Shown: positions 1 through 5,075 of the stretch, piece after piece
Layout of the letters: every line of letters starts with the position of its first letter
Position numbering within the stretch: the first letter of the stretch is position 1
NCBI GenBank assembly: GCA_000435195.1
Contig: FR880230.1
Location: 14,154 to 22,025 of the forward strand
Origin: Clostridium sp. CAG:169
GTDB lineage: Bacteria > Bacillota > Clostridia > Oscillospirales > Ruminococcaceae
Direction: 5' to 3'
DNA: 7,872 nt
Position numbers and translations under genes: made by a program
The notes under the pieces: generated by a model
Seen by the model: the letters and a program-made list of their open reading frames with translations, nothing else
Database searches by the model: none
Told to the model about the DNA's origin: nothing

Positions 1-188
1 CCCACCAGTAAAATGATTGCTACCGGAATCAACAATTCAAAGCGGCTGCTGTACCGGTCGGGTGTTCCGTCCAGTCCCCAGTGTACCGCTACCGTGTCCG
101 GCAGCAGCGCAATCGCCGTCAGCAGTTCCGCCACCGGCAACAGGGTCAGTACAAACACAGCACCTCTCCACAATCGATTATTTTTCAT
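1..188 (-). CDS. SdpI-like DUF1648 membrane protein, N-terminal part (runs off the left edge)
   Basis: Reading the minus strand from an ATG at 188 gives 62 full codons before the window ends. Residues 9-29 form a hydrophobic first membrane segment. It is followed by LPDTVAVHWGLDGTPDRYSS (residues 29-48), the pattern of the DUF1648 domain, in which a Pro, a V-H-W/F core and a GxPDRY turn sit on the outer face just after the first helix. A second membrane segment starts near residue 53. The ATG lies inside the end of the upstream repressor gene (11-base overlap, different frame) behind a purine-rich AGGGGGAAG site, so the two are translationally coupled. In Bacillus subtilis, SdpI is a membrane immunity protein that sequesters its ArsR-family repressor SdpR; a similar role here is inference from gene order and domain. 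The C-terminal SdpI domain is not visible, so the full architecture is unknown. Confidence 0.85.
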   Translation of the reverse strand, partial: MKNNRLWRGAVFVLTLLPVAELLTAIALLPDTVAVHWGLDGTPDRYSSRFELLIPVAIILLV

Positions 189-468
189 TTTCTTCCCCCT
201 CTTCCTTTCGGTCGGAAAACTGTGCAATCCACAGCATCATCTCCTCGAACACGCTGGTGTTCAACCGATAATAAATAAAATTTTTCTGCCGCTCCTCCAA
301 AATCAGCTCCGCTTTTTTCAGTTGGGACAGATGATAGGATACCGTCGCACCCGTCATCTGAAAATGGGCTGCAATCTCGCCTGCCGTTTTTTTTCCATCG
401 CGCAGCATCATCAAAATCTCTCTCCTCACCGGGTCGGAAAGAGCCTTGAAGGTTTCTGCCAAACCCAT
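178..468 (-). CDS. ArsR-family (SdpR-like) winged-helix autorepressor
   Basis: This is a 96-residue DNA-binding repressor. SDPVRREIL (residues 11-19) is the classic ArsR N-terminal helix signature. The helix-turn-helix covers about residues 28-55, with TVSYHLSQLKKAELI as recognition helix and following turn, and EERQKNFIYYRL (58-69) is the beta-wing. The tail is strongly acidic (KEEGEENEK). There is no Cys pair or ELCVCDL metal box, so it is not an obvious metal sensor and fits the SdpR type. The start is set at the ATG at 468 because AGGAGG at 476-481 lies seven bases upstream; an in-frame GTG at 486 would place that site inside the gene. The stop overlaps the start of the DUF1648 gene. Two similar palindromes flank its promoter, which points to autorepression (inference). 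Confidence 0.92.
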   Translation of the reverse strand: MGLAETFKALSDPVRREILMMLRDGKKTAGEIAAHFQMTGATVSYHLSQLKKAELILEERQKNFIYYRLNTSVFEEMMLWIAQFSDRKEEGEENEK

Positions 469-490
469 TTGTCCGCCTCCTCTCACAAGA

Positions 491-512
491 TATTTAGAAA
501 ATTTTCTAAATA
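491..512. promoter_or_regulatory. Operator 1: perfect 22-bp palindrome over the repressor transcription start
   Basis: The sequence reads TATTTAGA, then AAATTT-type centre, then TCTAAATA, and is a perfect dyad across all 22 bases. It lies immediately downstream of the predicted -10 box (514-519, minus strand), so it covers the likely transcription start of the ArsR/DUF1648 operon. A repressor bound here would block initiation. ArsR-family proteins bind such AT-rich dyads as dimers; assignment to the adjacent repressor is inference. Confidence 0.75.
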
Positions 513-513
513 G

Positions 514-542
514 ATTCTACCACACCGCCCATAAAAAAGCAA
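514..542 (-). promoter_or_regulatory. Sigma-A promoter for the repressor/DUF1648 operon
   Basis: On the minus strand there is an extended -10 element, TGTGGTAGAAT, with TAGAAT at 514-519, and a partial -35 TTGCTT at 537-542 with a 17-base spacer. The weak -35 is compensated by the TRTGn extension common in Gram-positive bacteria. The -35 overlaps the stem base and T-tract of the peptidase terminator, and the start point falls in operator 1. Confidence 0.65.
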
Positions 543-577
543 CAGCTATTTAGAAAAAAATCTAAATAGCTGTTGCT
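533..577 (-). terminator. Intrinsic terminator of the M24 peptidase gene
   Basis: A perfect 17-bp inverted repeat (538-554 with 561-577) and a 6-base loop begin 15 bases after the peptidase stop on the minus strand. The hairpin is followed there by a run of six T (538-533). On the plus strand no T-run follows, so it works for minus-strand transcription. The stem contains the operator-like half-sites. Confidence 0.85.
547..568. promoter_or_regulatory. Operator 2: same half-sites, embedded in the terminator stem
   Basis: TATTTAGA, six A residues, then TCTAAATA: both 8-base half-sites and the 22-base overall length match operator 1. Only the centre differs. Its centre is about 56 bases from that of operator 1, and it lies just upstream of the -35 box. 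It forms the upper part of the peptidase terminator hairpin. Use as a second repressor site is inference. Confidence 0.55.
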
Positions 578-592
578 CTCATCTGTTTTGTT

Positions 593-1834
593 TTAGATTG
601 CGTAGATTTTTTCTCTGCCCGGGTATAGATAGCTCAGCTTTCCATCCTCGGTAAAGGCTACTGTTTCCTCTGCGCTGAAACGCACCCGCTGTCCTCCCCA
701 CTCCTTCAGACAACTTTCGGTGTTCAATTCCAGTGCGTAGCAGGTATTTTTGTGCAGCGGAAAATCTCCATACTCACCGATGCCCTGCTGCATATCCCAC
801 AAGCCGACCACTGTACCGGCGCTGTGTCCAAAATATCCGATTGGATGACAGTAGAGCATCGCAGCGATTCCCTCCTGCTGTGCCCGCTCCAGACAGGTCT
901 TTAAAATTTCATTGCCGGTCCTGCCGGTGATATGCTCCTGCGATACAATCTCCTGGAAGCGGCTGGTCTTGGCAAACGCCTCCTGCAAATATGCCGGCAC
1001 TTCTGTTTCATTCTCCCGCAGCACATAGCCCAGCCGCTGGCTGTCGGAACACAACCCAAAGTACTTGATTCCCACGTCATAGTGCAGCAGGTCGCCGTGC
1101 TGAATCAGCTCCCCTTCGCTGCCGACTCCGTCCAACCCCTGCCGCTGTACGTCCACATGCGGGCTGAACCAGAAGGTCAGACCCAGACAATTTATTTCCT
1201 GGGCAATCCACTCCTCCACCTCGGTGGTGGTGGTCACACCGGGCGTGATGACCTTTCGGGAAAAGGCTTCCTCGCAAATCTCCATTGCCAGCTGGTAAAC
1301 GGTGCGGTAGCGGGAAAGCTCCTCCTGCGTCCTTGTTTCAATCCAGCGCACCGCCAGCGGGTAGGCGCTGCACAGCTTATCGCGGTCCTGTGGGTCGAGC
1401 GCCTGATACAGCTTATCATACATCGATTTGGAAAGCCCGTCGCACATCGCATTGATGGGCGAACAGTTGATTCCGATGCGCTGTGGCTCGACCTTTCTGA
1501 CATACTCTGCCAGCATTTCCAACTGGTCCCGGGATGAATCGGTGTAGCCTTGGGTGTACACCCGGTTCAGATGCTCGCTCGGTCGCCCGAAGTTGAGCGC
1601 TTCAAACCGCTCGCCCTGCTTGACGAACACCAGGCAGGACAGCCTTCTGGCGGTCAGGCACAGCGATGGAAGCATAGTGGTGAAAACAGGGTCCTCGTTG
1701 TACTCCCTACACAGGATGATCCACATATCATATCCGGTTTCTTCCATCAGCTCGGGAAGCAGTTTGTGTATCCGCTGAACCAACAGGTCGTCGACGATTT
1801 GATATTGTTTTTTTAACGATACGGTTTGCCGCAT
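593..1834 (-). CDS. M24-family metallopeptidase (Xaa-Pro aminopeptidase-like)
   Basis: This is a 413-residue, two-domain protein of the pita-bread fold. Residues 1-165 resemble the creatinase-like N-terminal domain and about 170-413 form the catalytic domain. Candidate dinuclear metal ligands are all present in order: D253 in HYDVGIKY, D264 in LCSDSQR, H337 in GHSAG, E369 in YALELNT and E389/E390 in FSAEETVAF. No signal peptide is seen, so it is probably cytosolic. Family members release N-terminal residues, often ahead of proline, but this lineage departs from the classic GHGIG and TIEPG motifs, so substrate preference is uncertain. The ATG at 1834 follows GGGAGGG by a suitable gap; another ATG at 1839 is out of frame. 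The gene is single, with its own promoter and terminator. Confidence 0.88.
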   Translation of the reverse strand: MRQTVSLKKQYQIVDDLLVQRIHKLLPELMEETGYDMWIILCREYNEDPVFTTMLPSLCLTARRLSCLVFVKQGERFEALNFGRPSEHLNRVYTQGYTDSSRDQLEMLAEYVRKVEPQRIGINCSPINAMCDGLSKSMYDKLYQALDPQDRDKLCSAYPLAVRWIETRTQEELSRYRTVYQLAMEICEEAFSRKVITPGVTTTTEVEEWIAQEINCLGLTFWFSPHVDVQRQGLDGVGSEGELIQHGDLLHYDVGIKYFGLCSDSQRLGYVLRENETEVPAYLQEAFAKTSRFQEIVSQEHITGRTGNEILKTCLERAQQEGIAAMLYCHPIGYFGHSAGTVVGLWDMQQGIGEYGDFPLHKNTCYALELNTESCLKEWGGQRVRFSAEETVAFTEDGKLSYLYPGREKIYAI

Positions 1835-1870
1835 GGCATACAGCCCTCCCTATGATTTGATAGTAAGCTC

Positions 1871-1899
1871 ATTATACCACATCCTGCATAAAATTACAG
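1871..1899 (-). promoter_or_regulatory. Extended -10 promoter for the M24 peptidase
   Basis: The minus strand has TGTGGTATAAT, a consensus TATAAT at 1871-1876 with the TRTGn extension. At 17 bases spacing the -35 position reads CTGTAA, a poor match. The start point would lie about 30 bases before the ATG. Confidence 0.65.
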
Positions 1900-2051
1900 T
1901 TGATTTTGCAAAAATTCCGGTAAAATCATCACCTTTCCTCTCTTCATCATTTTTTTACAGTTCGTTTTCTTTTTTTCTGAAATATTTCGTCCATTTGCGA
2001 CGTTATATCTGCAAGAAAGAAAACCTTCTGTGATAGAAAAGGAGAATGAAG

Positions 2052-2426
2052 ATGAAATTACTCGGCAATCTGCTCTGGTTTGTGTTTGGTGGTCTTTGGA
2101 TGGGTCTTGGCTGGTCGCTGGTCGGACTGCTGTGGTGCATCACCATCGTCGGCATCCCCGTCGGGATGCAGTGCTTCAAGCTGGCAGGACTGGCATTTTT
2201 CCCGTTTGGCAAGGTCATCGTCTACGGCGGCGGTGCGCCCTCGTTGCTGATGAACCTGCTGTGGCTGCTGTTCGGCGGATTTGCCCTTGCCATTTCCGCT
2301 GCGCTGCACGGGCTGCTGTTCTGCATCACCATCGTCGGTATCCCCTTTGGGATGCAGTGCTTTAAGTTTGCAAAGCTCGCCCTGTGTCCATTCGGCTCCA
2401 GCGTCGCCGTCCCCTGTGCCTGCTAA
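2052..2426 (+). CDS. YccF-domain small membrane protein with two internal repeats
   Basis: This 124-residue protein is almost entirely hydrophobic. It consists of two copies of one unit: NLLWFVFGG...CITIVGIPVGMQCFKLA..FFPFG (about residues 5-53) and NLLWLLFGG...CITIVGIPFGMQCFKFA..LCPFG (about 64-113). The repeated GIPxG and PFG motifs are the signature of the YccF domain of inner-membrane proteins, whose function is not known. Each unit probably supplies about two membrane segments. The start is the ATG at 2052 because AAGGAG (2039-2044) is seven bases upstream; the ATG at 2046 is only one base from it. Escherichia coli YccF is slightly longer (148 residues). It stands alone, divergent from the peptidase, with a hairpin 41 bases after the stop. 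I see no convincing -35/-10 pair upstream. Confidence 0.88.
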   Translation: MKLLGNLLWFVFGGLWMGLGWSLVGLLWCITIVGIPVGMQCFKLAGLAFFPFGKVIVYGGGAPSLLMNLLWLLFGGFALAISAALHGLLFCITIVGIPFGMQCFKFAKLALCPFGSSVAVPCAC

Positions 2427-2467
2427 TCCCGTTTGTAAAGCGGCAAAAAAGAGCGTTTTCTGCATAA

Positions 2468-2510
2468 AGAAATCGGCTGGATTTTCAACAAGAAAATCCA
2501 GCCGATTTCT
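2468..2510 (+). terminator. Hairpin terminator after the YccF gene
   Basis: A perfect 19-bp inverted repeat (2468-2486 with 2492-2510) has the loop AACAA. The top of the stem holds CGGCTGG and the right arm ends in TTTCT followed by ATTTG, so the T-tract is broken but usable. This is the first strong structure after the YccF stop. Confidence 0.7.
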
Positions 2511-2597
2511 ATTTGCTCGTGGAACGAAAGCAATAAAAAAGCTCGGTATTCCGAAAACAGAAGATGGATTGTAAAAACTAGAAAAAATCTCCTTCCT

Positions 2598-2664
2598 ATG
2601 CTATACTGAACTTATCGAAAAAGGTGGTGAAAAAATTGGCAAAACAGAGGGATTATAAACGGGA
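2598..2664 (+). repeat. Direct repeat copy 1: promoter, leader and first codons of small gene A
   Basis: Positions 2598-2664 match 2894-2960 without gaps, with three mismatches in 67 bases by eye, all in the Shine-Dalgarno region. The unit spans the extended -10 box, the leader and codons 1-9 plus part of codon 10. Similarity drops sharply downstream. Confidence 0.85.
2599..2607 (+). promoter_or_regulatory. Extended -10 promoter of small gene A
   Basis: TGCTATACT is a TGn-extended -10 with TATACT at 2602-2607. At 17 bases spacing the -35 position (2579-2584) reads TAGAAA, a weak match. The predicted leader is only about 20 bases. Confidence 0.6.
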
Positions 2665-2836
2665 GTATGAGCTAGCAAAACTACGTGGCGAACGTGACAA
2701 TGATAAAATCATAGCCGCACACGTTACCGAAGAAGTGCGGGATAAATTCAAACAAAAGGCAAAAGAAAACGGCATGACACCGGGCACACTCATAAAAGAA
2801 TGGATTTTGAAATATATTGCAGAAAATGAGGATTGA
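2636..2836 (+). CDS. Small putative ribbon-helix-helix protein, copy A
   Basis: Starting at TTG gives 66 residues. TTG is preferred because the AAGGTGGTGA site lies at the right distance before it and the same AGGTGA-AAAAA-TTG arrangement recurs in copy B. The in-frame GTGs at 2624 and 2627 fall inside the ribosome binding site. The basic N-terminal arm MAKQRDYKREYE is shared with copy B. After it, a short strand (KIIAAHV, 24-30), helix A (TEEVRDKFKQKAKENG, 31-46) and helix B (TPGTLIKEWILKYIA, 48-62) give the beta-alpha-alpha order of Arc/CopG-type DNA-binding proteins, which act as dimers. The family name is not known to me. Likely roles are a transcriptional regulator or an antitoxin, but no toxin gene is adjacent. 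It is visibly richer in AT than its neighbours, which hints at acquisition. Confidence 0.75.
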   Translation: MAKQRDYKREYELAKLRGERDNDKIIAAHVTEEVRDKFKQKAKENGMTPGTLIKEWILKYIAENED

Positions 2837-2893
2837 TATTTTCACCCCCCAAAAAAGTATGGTACTTGTTAGGCTGATAAAATTTTCTTCCCC

Positions 2894-2960
2894 ATGCTAT
2901 ACTGAACTTATCGAAAAGGCAGGTGAAAAAATTGGCAAAACAGAGGGATTATAAACGGGA
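2894..2960 (+). repeat. Direct repeat copy 2: promoter, leader and first codons of small gene B
   Basis: This is the second copy of the 67-base unit, offset by 296 bases from the first. The last 39 bases (2922-2960) are identical to 2626-2664, including third codon positions. Confidence 0.85.
2895..2903 (+). promoter_or_regulatory. Extended -10 promoter of small gene B
   Basis: TGCTATACT is identical to the element before copy A, with TATACT at 2898-2903. The -35 position at 17 bases spacing reads TGATAA. Each small gene therefore appears to have its own promoter. Confidence 0.6.
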
Positions 2961-3123
2961 ATATGAAAATGCAGTGACTAGAGGCGATACGGTAAGATAT
3001 AAAACTGTTGGCACAAAAATCCCATTTGACTTATATGAAATGTTTCGAGATAAAGCAGAAAAAAACAATACGACTGCGGGTGCACTAATTCGCAATTGGA
3101 TAGAGTCATATCTATTCGATTAA
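2932..3123 (+). CDS. Small putative ribbon-helix-helix protein, copy B
   Basis: This tandem paralogue of the preceding gene is 63 residues from the TTG at 2932, behind AGGTGA and five A residues. The first 12 residues are identical to copy A. The remaining 51 align without gaps but share only about 15 identities, mainly the structural positions R17, G18, F38, K41, A42, N45, T48, G50, L52, I53, W56, I57 and Y60. The expected elements are a strand at KTVGTKI (24-30), helix A from about 31 to 46 and helix B from T48 to about 61. Divergence on the strand, which in ribbon-helix-helix proteins contacts DNA bases, suggests the two copies may read different operators (inference). The stop codon lies within a small hairpin. 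It is AT-rich like copy A. Confidence 0.75.
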   Translation: MAKQRDYKREYENAVTRGDTVRYKTVGTKIPFDLYEMFRDKAEKNNTTAGALIRNWIESYLFD

Positions 3124-3142
3124 GAGGTTATTAGCCTCTTAA
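3120..3142 (+). terminator. Small hairpin overlapping the stop of small gene B
   Basis: TTAAGAGG and CCTCTTAA form an 8-bp stem around a 7-base loop, starting at the last base before the TAA stop. Only AAATTTAG follows, so there is no real T-tract. It is a weak terminator or mRNA-end stabiliser at best. Confidence 0.4.
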
Positions 3143-3239
3143 ATTTAGTGTACCAGGCGTCAAGTTAAAACACAAGCTTTCTCTCTCCCCCATCCCACAC
3201 TCCCCTCCGCAGTCTGCCCGCAGGATAAAATCTTCATTC

Positions 3240-3980
3240 TCAGAACGCCTGCCAGGGCAGCTGCTCGGCGGGCAAAAAGTCGATGGCTGCCGCCCTTGCC
3301 TGGCTGTGCTGGTGCTTTCGAGGGATGTGATAGAGCTTCCCATCCTTTAAAAGCCGCGCACCGGTCTGCATGAAATAGAAAGGGACCTGTGCCTGCACAC
3401 ACTGACGGCGGATGTCCAACACCCAGCGGTAATCGCACAGACGCGCCTGCTCACCCGACTCGCCGCCCACCGTCACCTCCTCCACCCAGCTTCCTAAATA
3501 GGGACTCAGGTCGATGGCGCTCAGCAGCGGCGAGCAGATGATACTTTTATGACGGATGGGAAGCTGTTGGTAGACCGGCAGACGCAGCTGTGCCTGCCGT
3601 TGATTTTCCACCGTGCAGCAGATTTGTACATTTTCGTACCCCTCTCCCCAGTCGGGCGGCAGACAATCCTGCATCCGCAAGACCCGTTTGGTGATGATGA
3701 AAAACTGCAGGTCGCTGCGCCAGCGCATCATCTCCCAGGCGCGCGGTCGCCATCCGTCCGCTTCCTCCAGAAAAAAATCGGAGCTAAAACAGGTGTACAC
3801 CTTCGTACCGGGTGCCAACAGATACCCTTTTCTGCCGCGGCGCATCGGCAGGTCAAACTCTCGGTTCAAAAAGATTTGGGAGGCATCCTTGCCGTGTGCG
3901 CTGTCGATGCGGTAGACATAACAATTTTGGCACCCTTCGCTGTACTTGCGGCAGCCGTGCCACGGATTCCAGTTTGCCAT
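3240..3980 (-). CDS. DUF5131 (phage Gp37/Gp68) family protein
   Basis: This is a 246-residue soluble protein. The N-terminus WNPWHGCRKYSEGCQNCYVY (residues 4-23) carries the family's conserved Cys pattern C10-x6-C17-x2-C20. Further hallmarks are ITKR (96-99), GGESGEQAR (172-180) and the late FYFMQTG (201-207), where relatives usually have an FFxKQxG-like stretch. The clustered Cys residues suggest a metal or Fe-S site, and the layout recalls radical-SAM-related proteins, but the biochemical function is not established. Family members occur in phages and in bacterial chromosomes. No phage genes are seen here, although the adjacent small genes are AT-rich. The ATG at 3980 follows AAGGAGGT with six bases spacing. 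It lies downstream of sigG on the same strand, separated by a hairpin and its own probable promoter. Confidence 0.85.
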   Translation of the reverse strand: MANWNPWHGCRKYSEGCQNCYVYRIDSAHGKDASQIFLNREFDLPMRRGRKGYLLAPGTKVYTCFSSDFFLEEADGWRPRAWEMMRWRSDLQFFIITKRVLRMQDCLPPDWGEGYENVQICCTVENQRQAQLRLPVYQQLPIRHKSIICSPLLSAIDLSPYLGSWVEEVTVGGESGEQARLCDYRWVLDIRRQCVQAQVPFYFMQTGARLLKDGKLYHIPRKHQHSQARAAAIDFLPAEQLPWQAF

Positions 3981-4015
3981 CGGTCTACCTCCTTTTTATT
4001 TAAATGTATGAAGGT

Positions 4016-4045
4016 ATGATAGCACACAAGGGGAGCGGTTTTCAA
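4016..4045 (-). promoter_or_regulatory. Probable promoter of the DUF5131 gene
   Basis: On the minus strand, TTGAAA (4040-4045) and the extended -10 TGCTATCAT (TATCAT at 4016-4021) are separated by 18 bases. The -35 lies in the loop and stem top of the sigG-end hairpin. Confidence 0.5.
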
Positions 4046-4057
4046 CCGCTCCCCTTG
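4027..4057 (-). terminator. Hairpin at the end of sigG
   Basis: A perfect 14-bp, GC-rich inverted repeat (4027-4040 with 4044-4057) and a 3-base loop begin two bases after the sigG stop. No T-run follows on either strand, so termination may be partial and read-through into the DUF5131 gene is possible. Confidence 0.6.
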
Positions 4058-4059
4058 TT

Positions 4060-4854
4060 CTATTCATCGTGCATCTGCCGTTTGATGCGCTCCAATGCGC
4101 TCTTTTCCAGCCGGGAAACCTGCGCCTGCGAAATCCCAATCTCCTTTGCCACCTCCGTCTGGGTCCGTCCCGACAAAAACCGCAGGGTCAGGATCCGCTT
4201 TTCCCGCTCACCCAGCGCGCGGATGGCATCCCGCAGGCTGATCTCCTGGAGCCAGTCGCGGTCGTCGCTGCTGTCCCCCACCTGGTCCATCACATAGATG
4301 GTGTCTCCGCCGTCCGAATAGACCGGCTCATACAGTGAAACCGGGTCCACCACCGACTCCAACGCCAGCACGACCTCCTCCTTTTTGCACTCCATCCGCT
4401 GGGCAATCTGCTCGATGGTCGGCTCCTTGCCAAACTCGTGGATGAACTGCTCCTTGGTCTGCATCGCCCGGTATGCCGTATCCCGCATCGAGCGGCTGAC
4501 CCGTATCGCATTGTTGTCCCGCAAAAAGCGGCGAATCTCCCCGACGATCATCGGCACCCCGTAGGTGGAAAAGCGCACATCCAGCTCGGGATTAAAGTTG
4601 TCGATTGCCTTCATCAGTCCGATGCACCCCACCTGAAACAGGTCGTCCAGATTTTCCCCGCGGTTGGAAAACTTCTGCACCACGCTCAGCACCAGCCGCA
4701 GATTGCCCGACACCAGCTCCTCCCGCGCCTGCCGGTCACCTTGCCTGCACCGCCGAATCAGCTCCATCTTTTCCTTCTCCATCAACACCGGCAGCTTTGC
4801 CGTATTGACCCCGCAAATCTCCACTTTATTGCTGTACACACCTTCACTTCCCAT
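4060..4854 (-). CDS. sigG: RNA polymerase sporulation sigma factor SigG
   Basis: Sigma-G directs late forespore transcription during endospore formation. NKVEICGVNTAKLPVL (9-24) is the diagnostic sigma-G N-terminus. Region 2 includes NLRLVLSVVQKF (51-62), the core-binding DDLFQVGCIGLMKAID (70-85) and FSTYGVPMIVGEIRRFLRD (95-113). Region 3 spans about 116-170. DPVSLYEPVYSDGGDTIYVMDQ (170-191) is also typical. Region 4 ends in the helix-turn-helix TEVAKEIGISQAQVSRLEK (233-251). At 264 residues it is close to the B. subtilis protein (260). The ATG at 4854 lacks a clear ribosome site; a GTG at 4839 would give an N-terminus nearer the family norm. In many spore formers sigG follows spoIIGA-sigE, but here it is alone and divergent from phosphofructokinase. 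I could not identify a sigma-F/G-type promoter with confidence. Confidence 0.95.
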   Translation of the reverse strand: MGSEGVYSNKVEICGVNTAKLPVLMEKEKMELIRRCRQGDRQAREELVSGNLRLVLSVVQKFSNRGENLDDLFQVGCIGLMKAIDNFNPELDVRFSTYGVPMIVGEIRRFLRDNNAIRVSRSMRDTAYRAMQTKEQFIHEFGKEPTIEQIAQRMECKKEEVVLALESVVDPVSLYEPVYSDGGDTIYVMDQVGDSSDDRDWLQEISLRDAIRALGEREKRILTLRFLSGRTQTEVAKEIGISQAQVSRLEKSALERIKRQMHDE

Positions 4855-4952
4855 CTGATTTTCTATTGTTAGTCTGGGAAATGAAATCTTTTTTATTCCT
4901 GTAAAATTATCTCATTTTTTTGTGGGTTTGCAGTTTTTTACACTTTTCTCCC

Positions 4953-4983
4953 ATTTGCGTCAGAAAATTTTCTTTACGCAAAT
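4953..4983. promoter_or_regulatory. Dyad element upstream of the phosphofructokinase promoter
   Basis: Outer arms ATTTGCGT (4953-4960) and ACGCAAAT (4976-4983) surround an inner palindrome AGAAAATTTTCT (4962-4973). It ends about five bases before the candidate -35 of the phosphofructokinase gene. It could be a regulator site or, as RNA, a hairpin followed by T-rich sequence; no known consensus is recognised. Confidence 0.45.
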
Positions 4984-4988
4984 TTTCA

Positions 4989-5017
4989 TTGTTTTTTTCC
5001 TCCTCAGGATTTATACT
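4989..5017 (+). promoter_or_regulatory. Probable promoter of the phosphofructokinase gene
   Basis: TTGTTT (4989-4994) and TATACT (5012-5017) are separated by 17 bases, giving a leader of about 50 bases before the ATG at 5076. Confidence 0.55.
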
Positions 5018-5075
5018 AGAAAAAAGACAAAAGATACAATCAACACAAATTCAGCTTGGAACAGGGGGAAACTTT

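Noticed and set aside
932..1537. 201-codon plus-strand open frame opposite the M24 peptidase
   Set aside because: It is an antisense shadow with no recognisable motif.
3143..3239. Pyrimidine-rich stretch between small gene B and the DUF5131 gene, considered as a terminator or small RNA
   Set aside because: No stable hairpin with a T-run is visible on either strand, so no feature can be supported.
4920..5075. N-terminal extension of the phosphofructokinase frame by 52 codons
   Set aside because: It covers the promoter and dyad, does not resemble the family, and the AGGGGG site points to the ATG at 5076.
4858..5075. Possible riboswitch in the sigG-pfkA gap
   Set aside because: Apart from the simple nested dyad there is no multi-helix aptamer pattern or terminator/antiterminator pair near the start codon.
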